Below are positions 1 through 7,847 of a DNA stretch of 59,893 nt, in pieces (the stretch's first letter is position 1; each line of letters begins with the position of its first letter). The DNA is from Sporichthyaceae bacterium (GTDB lineage Bacteria > Actinomycetota > Actinomycetes > Sporichthyales > Sporichthyaceae), in assembly GCA_036269075.1 (NCBI GenBank), contig DATASX010000119.1:1-59893 (forward strand). The letters are read 5' to 3'. The notes under the pieces are model-generated. The model searched no databases. It was not told where the DNA came from and saw only the letters and a list, made by a program, of their open reading frames with translations. Position numbers and translations under genes: made by a program.

Positions 1-463
1 TAACCACCTGGCTGCCGAGGTGCTGGGTTCGATCTTCGGTCAGTGGCCGGTGAACCGGTACTGGACGAACACCACCTACAAGCTGTGGGGCCCGGAGTTC
101 ATGGCCACCATGAACAAGTACGCCCGGTTCAACCGCGGCACGAACCACCACATCGTCCAGGCCGGCTACACCGCGGTGAACATCTTCGCCCAGGCCGCCA
201 AGGCCATCGGTCCGAACCTGACTCGCGACAAACTGATGGCCCAACTCGCGAACGGAACCGTCTGGCAGGCCGATTCCTCGTTGGATCAACGGTTCAGCTA
301 CGCGGCCACCGAGCGTAACGGCAACAACTGGAACCACGACTACGGACAGGGCCGGGAATTCATCTACAAGTACACCTCGACGAACACCGTCTCGAACCCC
401 GACGGCTCGCCGAACGGCTTCACTCCCGACTCGAACCAGTTCGTGATCTACACGTGGAAGTAA
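1..463 (+). CDS. ABC transporter solute-binding protein, C-terminal part (partial)
   Basis: Only the last 153 codons are inside the window; the reading frame is open from base 2 and ends at TAA 461-463. The encoded segment is nearly the same as the C-terminus of the complete binding protein at 3106-4842 (shared blocks NRYWTNTTYKLWGPEFMATM and VSNPDGSP), so this is a paralogue from a gene duplication. By family (periplasmic binding protein type 1, branched-chain amino-acid type) it should capture a small ligand outside the membrane for an ABC importer. No importer subunits adjoin it here. The ligand cannot be read from sequence. A strong hairpin follows at 500-535. Confidence 0.9.
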   Translation, partial: NHLAAEVLGSIFGQWPVNRYWTNTTYKLWGPEFMATMNKYARFNRGTNHHIVQAGYTAVNIFAQAAKAIGPNLTRDKLMAQLANGTVWQADSSLDQRFSYAATERNGNNWNHDYGQGREFIYKYTSTNTVSNPDGSPNGFTPDSNQFVIYTWK

Positions 464-499
464 GCCGAACAGAAACGAACTGAACGCCGAAATTCCCCA

Positions 500-535
500 C
501 CTGCGCCGGGTGCCACTCGGGCCACCCGGCGCAGG
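500..535 (+). terminator. Intrinsic-type terminator hairpin
   Basis: A perfect 13-bp stem (CCTGCGCCGGGTG with its complement) encloses a 10-nt loop, 36 bp after the stop codon of the first binding-protein gene. There is no T tract, which is usual for GC-rich actinobacteria. Its core (CGCCGGGTG...CACCCGGCG) resembles the hairpin after the second binding-protein gene at 4908-4942. Confidence 0.7.
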
Positions 536-600
536 CCGGTCCGGTCCGGGGCCGGCGCGTCCGTGCGGATTTGTCGGTGCCCTCGCCTAGCCTGAGCGAC

Positions 601-1731
601 ATGTCGCAGCAACCCACCGTCATCGACCTGTTCGCCGGGTGCGGCGGCATGACGTCCGGGTTCGTCCGGCAGGGTTTCCGTTCGCTGTTGGCCGTCGAGT
701 GGAACCTGCACGCCGCCGCGACCTACGCGGCGAACTTCGGCGAGGGCCACACCGTGTGGGGCGACATCGCCGAGCTTCCCGACAGCCGGATCCCGCGCGC
801 CGACGTGGTGATCGGCGGCCCGCCGTGCCAGGGCTTCTCCAATCTCGGGTCGAAGGACGTCAACGATCCGCGCAACAAGTTGTGGCAGCAGTACTTGCGG
901 GTGGTCGGTCGGGCGCGGCCCAAGATCTTCGTGATCGAGAACGTGGACCGTTTCCGGGCCAGCACGGAATTCGAGTTGCTGACCGCCGAGGCGCACGGCG
1001 GCATGATCGACGGCTACGAGCTGACCCATGGCCTGCTGCTCGCCGCCGACTACGGGGTCGCGCAGCGGCGGTTGCGCACGATCGTGATCGGGTCCCGGAT
1101 CGGGCCGGTCGCTCTGCCCACGCCCACGCATACCCGGTCGGCGGCCGACGGTCTGCTGCCCTGGCGCACGGTCCGCGACCGGATCGGCGACGAACAGCGC
1201 TTCCCCCGCCGGCCGCGTGGCACCGACCTGCCGAACTCGGGGGTCGAGTTCTTCGGCCAACCGATCCCGGGGGTGTTCAAGTCGCGCGACCTGCACTTCG
1301 GCCGGCGGCCGCGGGAGCTGTCGTTGCTCCGGTACGACGCGGTGCCGCCCGGCGGCGGCCGGTTCGATCTGCCCGACGAGTTGCTGCCGCGGTGCTGGCG
1401 CGACAAGCCGTCCGGCACGACCGACGTGATGGGTCGCATGCGCTGGGACGCGCCGTCGCTGACCATCCGGACGGAGTTCTTCAAGCCGGAGAAGGGTCAG
1501 TACCTGCACCCGCAGTGGGACCCGCGGTATCCCGTGCGCCGGGTCAACCGGGTGATCACCCACGCCGAGGCGGCCGCGTTGCAGGACTTCGACGAGGACT
1601 TCGTCTGGTGCGGTTCGAAGGTCGAGATCGCCAAGCAGATCGGCAACGCGGTTCCGGTCGGGTTGGCGGCGGCCGTCGCCGGGCAGGTCCGGGCCGCGCT
1701 CGTCGGCACCGCGGTCCGCGCTGCTAGCTGA
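601..1731 (+). CDS. DNA (cytosine-5)-methyltransferase of a type II R-M system
   Basis: The 376-residue product carries the ordered C5-methyltransferase motifs: motif I DLFAGCGGMTSGF (residues 9-21, SAM binding), motif IV GGPPCQGFSNLG with catalytic Cys76, motif VI ENV near 113, motif VIII QRRLRTI, and motif X QIGNAVPVG near the end. It should methylate the C5 position of cytosine within the site cut by its partner nuclease. ATG 601 is preferred over the upstream in-frame GTG 571 because homology begins right after it. The gene ends 8 bp inside the convergent nuclease gene (stops TGA 1729-1731 and TAG 1724-1726). If the partner is a true NgoMIV homologue, the target is probably GCCGGC. That specificity is inferred. 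Confidence 0.93.
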   Translation: MSQQPTVIDLFAGCGGMTSGFVRQGFRSLLAVEWNLHAAATYAANFGEGHTVWGDIAELPDSRIPRADVVIGGPPCQGFSNLGSKDVNDPRNKLWQQYLRVVGRARPKIFVIENVDRFRASTEFELLTAEAHGGMIDGYELTHGLLLAADYGVAQRRLRTIVIGSRIGPVALPTPTHTRSAADGLLPWRTVRDRIGDEQRFPRRPRGTDLPNSGVEFFGQPIPGVFKSRDLHFGRRPRELSLLRYDAVPPGGGRFDLPDELLPRCWRDKPSGTTDVMGRMRWDAPSLTIRTEFFKPEKGQYLHPQWDPRYPVRRVNRVITHAEAAALQDFDEDFVWCGSKVEIAKQIGNAVPVGLAAAVAGQVRAALVGTAVRAAS

Positions 1732-2551
1732 GCGTCAGGTCGCGGGCCAACGCCTCGTATGGCTTGATGCGCCGCTGCTCGACCAGTTCGGCCCAGTGCT
1801 CCTGCTGCATCGGGGTCGCGACCTTGGCCACCGCGGCGTCGAGTTCGTCGTGCATCAAGTGGTAGACGGTGTCGACCTCACCGGTGCCGCGGGCGATCGA
1901 GATCAACCGACTCGGCAACGGTTCGGCGGTCACCAGCACCAGGTGTGGCAGTCGGCCCCGGCGGTTGCGCACCAGCGTGGCGAACTCGTGGCGCACGTTC
2001 TGGACCCGGTCCGACCGGATGGTCCACTTGCATGAGATCGCCGCGTGCAGAAACGGCTTCGCGAACAGGTCATCCGACTGCAGCACGCCCACGTACACGT
2101 CGGTCCGCACCTGGTAGTCCCGGCCCAGGGTGGTGCGCAGTTCCGGATGTGTCTCGAACAACTGCTGAAGCGCGTTGAGGTGCTCGAACTGCGCGTAGTC
2201 GGCAGCCAGTCCTTGGCGGGTGACCTGCCAGGTGCGGTGCGGGTCCAGTCGATGCAACGAGGTGAGCAGGTCGTCGGCGATGCAGCGTTCCAAGGCCGCG
2301 CCGGACTCCCCGGACGTGCCCGCGGACTCGTCCAGCGAGGTCTTGGCGCTGCGGTCGACCCCCATCGCGCGGTAGATCTCGCCGGTGATCCGCAAGCTCT
2401 CGGCCCCGCCGACGTCGGCAAGGTTGGGCGCGGCGGCCAACCCGAACAGGTCCCGGCACCGCTGCGCCGACTTGGCTGTGGCGGGCTTCCAGCCGAGCAG
2501 GTCGGCCAGCCAGCGCGGTGCGCTGTGTCGATTCGCTGCCGACTCGTCCAC
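1724..2551 (-). CDS. NgoMIV-like type II restriction endonuclease
   Basis: The 275-residue product matches the NgoMIV family (family member about 286 residues). The core SCKWTIRSDR begins at Ser173, with Lys175 as catalytic lysine, and Arg179/Asp181/Arg182 match the NgoMIV residues that read GC pairs. Glu189 sits 16 residues after the Ser, as in NgoMIV, and Asp151 in RTDVYVG is the likely metal ligand. Downstream blocks VTAEPLPSRLISIARGTGEVD and VYH are also family-like. NgoMIV is a tetramer cutting GCCGGC. The start is uncertain: GTG 2551 gives the right length and has coding-like sequence after it, whereas the longer frame to GTG 2722 reads low-quality sequence. It is convergent with the methyltransferase. 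Confidence 0.88.
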   Translation of the reverse strand: MDESAANRHSAPRWLADLLGWKPATAKSAQRCRDLFGLAAAPNLADVGGAESLRITGEIYRAMGVDRSAKTSLDESAGTSGESGAALERCIADDLLTSLHRLDPHRTWQVTRQGLAADYAQFEHLNALQQLFETHPELRTTLGRDYQVRTDVYVGVLQSDDLFAKPFLHAAISCKWTIRSDRVQNVRHEFATLVRNRRGRLPHLVLVTAEPLPSRLISIARGTGEVDTVYHLMHDELDAAVAKVATPMQQEHWAELVEQRRIKPYEALARDLTLS

Positions 2552-2709
2552 CGCCGAACCGTACCGGTGCCCACACGGGTCGGCCGACGGGGATCCGTAT
2601 TCATGAAAAAGCTGGTCGGGGCGCCTGGATTCAGGAAAGCGCGAACGGCGTTTCGGGCTCCCTGTCAGGCCCGGGGTGAATCCCAGGGGTCCACCCCGGC
2701 GAGTCGTCG

Positions 2710-2743
2710 TATTAAGCCTCACAGGAAAGTATTAAGCCTCACA
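2710..2743. repeat. Two 14-bp direct repeats (TATTAAGCCTCACA)
   Basis: Identical copies lie at 2710-2723 and 2730-2743, 20 bp apart start to start, which places them on the same face of the helix. Part of the first copy (GCCTCACAGG, 2716-2725) is repeated as its exact reverse complement at 2771-2780. The pattern suggests a cooperative regulator-binding region for the nuclease or the solute-binding gene. The regulator is not identifiable. Confidence 0.6.
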
Positions 2744-2814
2744 CGAGACGACGAACGGTGTTCGCCCCGGCCTGTGAGGCGTCGCACTTTCGTCGGTGCG
2801 GTTAGCGAAATTTT

Positions 2815-2830
2815 CACTGAGCGTTCAGTG
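2815..2830. promoter_or_regulatory. TetR-type operator-like palindrome
   Basis: CACTGA-GCGT-TCAGTG is a 16-bp near-perfect palindrome (6-bp arms around a 4-bp centre) in the 5' region of the solute-binding gene. Its form fits the short symmetric operators of TetR-family repressors. No TetR gene is adjacent; the nearest are at 6688 and 7795. Confidence 0.45.
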
Positions 2831-3105
2831 GCCTGCCCAACACGTTTGACCTGCGGGAACCACGGGAGTCGGGCTTCGGCCGTGCCACATGGCGTACCGG
2901 CAGTCCTGGATTTTTCACGAACGGACCGGTTTCTAAGCAAGCCCTCAGGGAATCCAAGGTTTACGTCGCGCCCAGCGCGGCACAGCAGGGATCTCGAGCA
3001 TTGGGACCCCGCGTCCGGGGCCACCCTCGTTCCCGGATGGACCACCAAGGAAAAGTCCCTGTTCGACGGGTGCAGTTGCCCGTAGACAACAGCAAGGAGT
3101 TCGAA

Positions 3106-4842
3106 GTGAGACGCTGGCAATCAGCAGCTCTTAAGACCGTGCCGGTGGTGGCAGCCACCAGCCTCGTGCTCGCCGCGTGCGGCAGCAGTGGGGGCTCCGC
3201 GAACACCGCGGAGCAGGCCGCTGCGCCGAGCGCGGGCCAGGGTGCGGCCGCCCCTGCGCAGGCTGCGGCTCCGGCCGCGGGCAGCAGCAGTGGCGCGTCC
3301 CAGTCCGCTCCCGCCTCCGGAGGCGCGAGCAGCAGTAAGTCCGCCGAGACCAGCAAGAGCAAGCCAGCTGCGTCGTCGACGAAGACTTCGGCTGCTGCCC
3401 CGTCGACCTCGGCCGCTGCGCCGTCCTCGAGCGGGACCGCGGCGAGCCCCGCGGTCGCGCCCGGTTCCAACGCGACCGGTTCCAAGTCGAGCAGCACCAA
3501 GTCCGCGAAGGCCTCGAAGAGCTCTGCGGGCGCCCCGGCCGCAGCCAGCTCCAGCGGCTCGGGCGGCAGTTCCAGTTCTGACTCTGGTGGCTCAAGCGGT
3601 TCGACCAAGGTCAAGCCGCTGGACTCCGGTGCCGCCAAGGCGCAGAACCAGCAGATCTACAACCAGAAGCAGGGCGCCACCGACGTCGGTGTCACCAAGG
3701 ACACGATCAAGCTCGGTTCGGTGAACATGCACGGCATGGCTCTGGGAAACGTTCTGGTCACCCCGCAGGTGCACGGTGACGAGGCCGCCATGCAGGCGAT
3801 CAACGACCGTGGTGGTGTCCTGGGTCGGCGCATGGCGCTGACCGACTGCGACGACGGCCCGGGTGAGGTCGCCCGCGCCAAGGCCTGCATCAAGAAGTTG
3901 GTCGGTACCGACCAGGTCTTCTCACTGGTCACCGGTGTGGACTGGGCCACGGCCTCGATCCACGACGACCTGAAGCAGTACCACCTGCCGTATGTGGGTG
4001 CCTGGGCCTACTCCCAGACGGAGTGGCAGGACCCGTTCATGTTCCCCACCCACATGTCGATGATCCACGAGGCGATGGCCAACGCCCACTGGGTGGTCAA
4101 CACGATCAAGCCCAAGTCCTACGGCCTGGTCTGCCTGACCAGCCCGGAGATGCAGCTGGCTTGCAACGGCGTGCAGCAGATCATGAACGGCGCCGGCGCG
4201 AAGATGGTCAAGCGGGCCGACGTCTCGATCTCGGAGACCTCGATGTCCGCGTACGTGCTGGCGATGCGTGCTGCCAACCCGGAGCACATCATCCACTACG
4301 TGATCAACCCGGCCACGATGGCCAAGTTCATGGTCGAGGCCGCGCAGCAGGGCTACTACCCGCCCAAGGGGATCAGCGGTAACCACCTGGCTGCCGAGGT
4401 GCTGGGTTCGATCTTCGGCCAGTTCCCGGTGAACCGGTACTGGACCAACACCACCTACAAGCTGTGGGGTCCGGAGTTCATGGCCACCATGAACAAGTAC
4501 GCTCGGTTCAACCGCGGCACCAACCACCACATCGTCCAGGCCGGTTACGTCGCGATGAACATCTTCGCCACGGCAGCCAAGGAGGTCGGGCCGAACCTGA
4601 CCCGCGACCGGATCATGTCCGAGATCGGCAACGGCACCGTCTGGCAGGCCGACTCCTCGCTGGATCAGCGCTTCAGCTACGTCCAGTCCGAGCGTTCCGG
4701 TGACAACTGGAGCAAGGACAACGGCCAGGGCCGCGAGTTCATCTACAAGTACACGAGCACCAACACCGTCTCGAACCCCGACGGCTCGCCTTCCGGGTTC
4801 GTGCCGGACTCGAACCAGTTCGTCATCCACACGAACTCCTGA
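3106..4842 (+). CDS. Lipoprotein solute-binding protein of an ABC importer, with long Ala/Ser/Lys linker
   Basis: The 578-residue product starts at GTG 3106, chosen because AAGGAG lies 7 bp upstream; an in-frame upstream extension to 3001 has no signal sequence. A lipoprotein signal ends in LVLAAC (Cys25, lipidation site). Residues 26 to about 180 are a low-complexity Ser/Ala/Lys/Pro linker, far longer than usual. From about 190 onward comes a type 1 periplasmic-binding fold of the branched-chain amino-acid class. It should be tethered to the outer face of the membrane and deliver a ligand to an importer. A LivHMGF-type importer without its own binding protein lies at 25.6-29.3 kb and may be a partner. 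The C-terminal third is duplicated at 1-463. Confidence 0.92.
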   Translation: MRRWQSAALKTVPVVAATSLVLAACGSSGGSANTAEQAAAPSAGQGAAAPAQAAAPAAGSSSGASQSAPASGGASSSKSAETSKSKPAASSTKTSAAAPSTSAAAPSSSGTAASPAVAPGSNATGSKSSSTKSAKASKSSAGAPAAASSSGSGGSSSSDSGGSSGSTKVKPLDSGAAKAQNQQIYNQKQGATDVGVTKDTIKLGSVNMHGMALGNVLVTPQVHGDEAAMQAINDRGGVLGRRMALTDCDDGPGEVARAKACIKKLVGTDQVFSLVTGVDWATASIHDDLKQYHLPYVGAWAYSQTEWQDPFMFPTHMSMIHEAMANAHWVVNTIKPKSYGLVCLTSPEMQLACNGVQQIMNGAGAKMVKRADVSISETSMSAYVLAMRAANPEHIIHYVINPATMAKFMVEAAQQGYYPPKGISGNHLAAEVLGSIFGQFPVNRYWTNTTYKLWGPEFMATMNKYARFNRGTNHHIVQAGYVAMNIFATAAKEVGPNLTRDRIMSEIGNGTVWQADSSLDQRFSYVQSERSGDNWSKDNGQGREFIYKYTSTNTVSNPDGSPSGFVPDSNQFVIHTNS

Positions 4843-4907
4843 CCGGCAAACCGGGTCCCTCGAGCTGACGGATTGACCGCTGCGCTCAGGTGACCAACCG
4901 CACCGAA

Positions 4908-4942
4908 CTCGCCGGGTGGACCTCTTCGGTCCACCCGGCGAG
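4908..4942 (+). terminator. Strong terminator hairpin after the solute-binding gene
   Basis: A perfect 15-bp stem (CTCGCCGGGTGGACC and its complement) encloses the 5-nt loop TCTTC, 66 bp after the stop codon. It lies between convergent genes and can act for both. Confidence 0.75.
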
Positions 4943-5031
4943 TCGTGTCTGTCGCCCCGTCGTCGCCGCGGCCACCGTCGTCCTCGATCTGACGTGCCGT
5001 CAGCCGGCCGCCGATCCGCGGCGGGCAGGCC

Positions 5032-5469
5032 TTAGTTGCGGCGGGTCTTCCGGAAGCGCTCGGCGCGGTCCACAACCTGCTCGAGGTCGGTGTTGATGCT
5101 GTCCTGCAGCTTGCGGATCATCGAGCCACCGCGCGGGTACGCCGCGATCGCGACCTCGATCCCGCCGCGCATCCGGATCGCCACGCCCTTGTCGTTGAGC
5201 ACGAACTTCTCGATGTCCGACCAGGGGTAGCGCTTCGAGCCCAGCCAGCCGACGACCACGACCTCGGGTCCGAGCAGCAGCCGTAGCCGGGCGGCCCGGT
5301 AGCTGACCACGGTGAACAGCACAGCGCCGCCGAAGCCGGTGAGCCTGCTGAGCGCGCTGTGCCCGGCGAGTCCTCCGTAGAGCAGAATCAGCGCCACCAG
5401 GGACCACGGGGCGGAACTGGCGACCCGCTGCAGGCGCAGCGGAGCCATCTCCTCGACTTCGTCCGCCAC
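5032..5469 (-). CDS. Small membrane-anchored PH-domain protein
   Basis: The 145-residue product starts at GTG 5469, with GAGGGG a few bases upstream; ATG 5448 is an alternative but has no space for a ribosome site. Two hydrophobic segments (about residues 22-60, beginning SAPWSLVALILLYGGLAG) are followed by a bacterial PH-like domain with the pattern GWLGSKRYPWSDIEKF, typical of actinobacterial PH-domain proteins of unknown function. The basic C-terminus RAERFRKTRRN is probably cytoplasmic. It stands alone, facing the solute-binding gene. Confidence 0.75.
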   Translation of the reverse strand: MADEVEEMAPLRLQRVASSAPWSLVALILLYGGLAGHSALSRLTGFGGAVLFTVVSYRAARLRLLLGPEVVVVGWLGSKRYPWSDIEKFVLNDKGVAIRMRGGIEVAIAAYPRGGSMIRKLQDSINTDLEQVVDRAERFRKTRRN

Positions 5470-5531
5470 CGCTCGCCCCTCGTCCCGCCGTTGCGTCCGA
5501 CCGGACGTTACGGCACCGCGGAGCCCCGGCG

Positions 5532-6509
5532 TCAGATCAGGTGCGCGCGCCGCCAGATGGTGGTGGTGGGCCCACCGATCAGGCCTTCGTCCTTGAGGAA
5601 CGCGGTGATGCGCTCGGCCATCCACCGGCGCGAGTCGTGGTGGTGCGGGTTGGCCAGTGCGGCGGCGCGCCCGACGGCCGGCTCGATGCCGACCGAGGCG
5701 TAGACCTTCGGGTCGACCAGCGAGTCGATGATCAGATAGCCGACCACCGCGGTGACCGTGCGATGCAGTTCGCGCCTCGCGAAGTTCATCCCGGCCATCT
5801 GCCGGGTCACTTCTTCGCGGGCGAACTTGACGTGCCGTGCCTCCTCGATCACGTGGATCCGGTTGACGGCGCGGATCAGCGGCTGGATGCCGGGGTCGTC
5901 CATCATGATCCGCTGCATCCGGTCGGTGGTTTCCTCGGCGACCAGGATCGCGGCGAACATCGACGGACCACCCATTGCGGCCTTGGCGAACCGGGTGATC
6001 TCGTGGGTCAGCCGGGCCGGGCGGTAGCGCGGCACGCCGAGCGTGGCGGCCGTCCGGGCGAACATGATCGAGTGCCGGGTCTCGTCGCCGAGCTCGGTCA
6101 GCGCGTACTGGGCGTGCGCGCTGCGTGGGTCGAGGTCGTAGACGTACCGGCTGAGCAGCTGCATCAGGACGATCTCGAACCACAGTCCGACGGACATCGC
6201 GCTGGCGATCTCGTGCTTGGACAGCTCGATGCGCTGTTCCTCGCTCAGGTCGTCCCACAGCGCCGTGCCGTAGAGGGAGACGTGCTCCAGCGGCAGGTAC
6301 GGCAGGCCGGGCACCGGCGGCTGCGTCCAGTCGATCTCGGTCAACGGGTCGAAGGAATGCCGCGCGGAGGCGGTCAGCAGACGATCGGCTACCTCGTCCC
6401 GGCCCCGGCTGCGCTGAGCCGCACCGAGCGCTCCGGGGCTTGCCGTCCCGGCGCGGCCAGAAAGCCGCGAGTCGGCACTGTTCGGAATGGACGTGGTGGT
6501 CGGAGACAT
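5532..6509 (-). CDS. AurF-like diiron oxygenase
   Basis: The 325-residue product begins at ATG 6509 (GGAG 7 bp upstream). It has the ligand pattern of the AurF/p-aminobenzoate N-oxygenase family: a first Glu in WFEIVLMQ, the helix motif GDETRHSIMF, a Glu in VAEETTDR, and the second helix motif VIEEARHVKFA. Such enzymes bind two irons in a four-helix bundle and oxidise amines or other small substrates with O2. The substrate here is unknown. The gene diverges from a TetR gene, and a symmetric site (6539-6555) lies between them, so substrate-responsive repression is likely. Confidence 0.88.
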   Translation of the reverse strand: MSPTTTSIPNSADSRLSGRAGTASPGALGAAQRSRGRDEVADRLLTASARHSFDPLTEIDWTQPPVPGLPYLPLEHVSLYGTALWDDLSEEQRIELSKHEIASAMSVGLWFEIVLMQLLSRYVYDLDPRSAHAQYALTELGDETRHSIMFARTAATLGVPRYRPARLTHEITRFAKAAMGGPSMFAAILVAEETTDRMQRIMMDDPGIQPLIRAVNRIHVIEEARHVKFAREEVTRQMAGMNFARRELHRTVTAVVGYLIIDSLVDPKVYASVGIEPAVGRAAALANPHHHDSRRWMAERITAFLKDEGLIGGPTTTIWRRAHLI

Positions 6510-6538
6510 TGCGACTCCAGTCTCTGATCGGCATTGTC

Positions 6539-6555
6539 TGGTACGACATGTACCA
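6539..6555. promoter_or_regulatory. Probable operator between the diiron oxygenase and TetR genes
   Basis: TGGTAC-GACAT-GTACCA is a perfect 6-bp inverted repeat around a 5-bp spacer, 30 bp upstream of the oxygenase start and in the shared promoter region. A related sequence, GATACGCGGCGTAC, follows about 13 bp later. Position and symmetry suggest the binding site of the adjacent TetR protein. Confidence 0.6.
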
Positions 6556-6687
6556 CTCTTGATTGAATGATACGCGGCGTACCCCTCTCTGGCTACAGTC
6601 GATTGAGGCGAGCGGAGCGGGAGTAGGGAGCCTGCGAGCCACTCACCGCTCCCGAGCCGATTGACGACTGTTGAAAGACTGGGGTTC

Positions 6688-7383
6688 ATGTCGGGTGAGC
6701 CGTTGCGTGGTCAGGCGGCCCGGTGGGCCGGTCAGCGGGACCGCCGCCGTGCCGAGTTCGTCGAGGCCGCCCTGGGCGTGATCGCCGAGCAGGGCGCCGA
6801 GGTGTCCGTCGAGGACATCGCCGCCCGGGTCGGTGTGGCCCGGACCCGGCTGTACCGGCACTTCACCGACCGGGCCGACCTGGAGCGCGCGATCACCGCC
6901 CGGGTCGGGGAGTTGGTCGTCGAACACATGGACGCGTTGTGGCACCCGCGCGGGTCGGCCCGCCAGATGATCACCAACGCGATCTCGGGCTATGTCGGCT
7001 GGTTGGCCGCCAACCGCAACCTGCACCGTTACCTGCTCGGCCACACCGGGCTCGACGAGGACGCCACCTACCCGACGGTGCGCCGGTCGGCCGCCGACCA
7101 CCTGGGCGCGCTGTTCGGCGGCTACCTGGGGTTCCTCGGGGTGGCCCCGGAGGTCACCACCGACCTGGCGCACGCGGTGGTGGGGATGGTGGAGTCGGTG
7201 GCCCGGTCGCGACTGCTTGCTGAGTCCACGTCAGCTGACGAGACGTCAGACCTCCCGACGGCGATCGTGGCGCGCCTGGCCGACTGGACCTGGGCGCTGC
7301 TGGACTCGGTGCTGCGGGAGGCGGGAATCGAGTTGGACCCGGACCTCGAGCTGCCCAGTCTGATCGGCCTACCCAGCTCCTAA
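6688..7383 (+). CDS. TetR-family regulator, divergent from the diiron oxygenase
   Basis: The 231-residue product begins at ATG 6688 (GGGG upstream); a TTG at 6661 in the same frame is less likely. The N-terminal helix-turn-helix reads VSVEDIAARVGVARTRLYRHFTDRADLERA (residues about 39-68), followed by an all-helical ligand-binding domain. It probably represses the divergent oxygenase gene and itself through the site at 6539-6555. Its stop overlaps the convergent MarR-like gene by 4 bp (7380-7383). Confidence 0.85.
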   Translation: MSGEPLRGQAARWAGQRDRRRAEFVEAALGVIAEQGAEVSVEDIAARVGVARTRLYRHFTDRADLERAITARVGELVVEHMDALWHPRGSARQMITNAISGYVGWLAANRNLHRYLLGHTGLDEDATYPTVRRSAADHLGALFGGYLGFLGVAPEVTTDLAHAVVGMVESVARSRLLAESTSADETSDLPTAIVARLADWTWALLDSVLREAGIELDPDLELPSLIGLPSS

Positions 7384-7847
7384 GGCGAGAGGTTGGCCGC
7401 GACGCGGGCCAGCACCTCCAGCGCGACCCGCCGGTCGGCCTCGGGGATGCCGCGCAACGAGTCGGCCTGCAGTTGTGCCACCGCGGCGGTGATGCGTTCG
7501 TGCGCGGCGCGGCCGGCGCTGGTCAGCCAGTACGACGAGCCGTCGGTCTCCGCCCAGTCGCGGCGCACCAGGTCGTCGACCACATCTGTCTGGGTGACCG
7601 CGGCGGCGACCCAGAACGGAAGCATCGCCTCGGCGATCTGAGCCCTGGTCAGTGGCGCCGGGCCGAGCGCGTCGAGGACCTGCCAGTGCCGACGCCGCAA
7701 GCCGTGGTGCGCCAATGCCACGTCGAGGGTCTGCTCCAGCAGACCCCCGACGCGTTCGCACCAAAGACCCAGAGACTGCTCCAGGCCCGCGTCCTCAGGC
7801 AGGCTTCCGCCCGGTGATGCCCCAGAAGACCATGCGGCCCACCGCAC
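7380..7847 (-). CDS. MarR-like transcriptional regulator (start uncertain)
   Basis: The recognisable domain, from SLGLWCERVGGLLEQTL through RRRHWQVLDALG and LTRAQIAEAMLPFW to LTSAGRAAHERITAA, is a winged-helix MarR-type core of about 140 residues. Between the upstream TetR stop (7795) and the domain there is no ATG, GTG or TTG in frame. GTG 7847 is therefore proposed, giving 155 residues and a 53-bp overlap with the end of the TetR gene; a CTG start after the TetR stop is the alternative. Close coupling suggests co-expression with the TetR gene at 7795-8424. Confidence 0.65.
   Translation of the reverse strand: MRWAAWSSGASPGGSLPEDAGLEQSLGLWCERVGGLLEQTLDVALAHHGLRRRHWQVLDALGPAPLTRAQIAEAMLPFWVAAAVTQTDVVDDLVRRDWAETDGSSYWLTSAGRAAHERITAAVAQLQADSLRGIPEADRRVALEVLARVAANLSP

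Larger units (their letters stand above)
2552..3105. other. 554-bp intergenic region with several symmetric sites
   Basis: No convincing gene is seen. The stretch separates the nuclease gene (leftward) from the solute-binding gene (rightward), so it should hold both promoters. It contains a 14-bp direct repeat TATTAAGCCTCACA at 2710-2723 and 2730-2743 (20 bp, two helical turns apart). A 10-bp perfect inverted pair GCCTCACAGG/CCTGTGAGGC lies at 2716-2725 and 2771-2780, and a TetR-type palindrome at 2815-2830. Near 2691-2709 the text resembles the right arm of the terminator at 4928-4946, which could be a duplication scar. Confidence 0.6.

Noticed and set aside
3001-3105. Upstream extension of the solute-binding gene
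   Set aside because: GTG 3106 has a good ribosome site and starts a clear lipoprotein signal; the extension would bury it.
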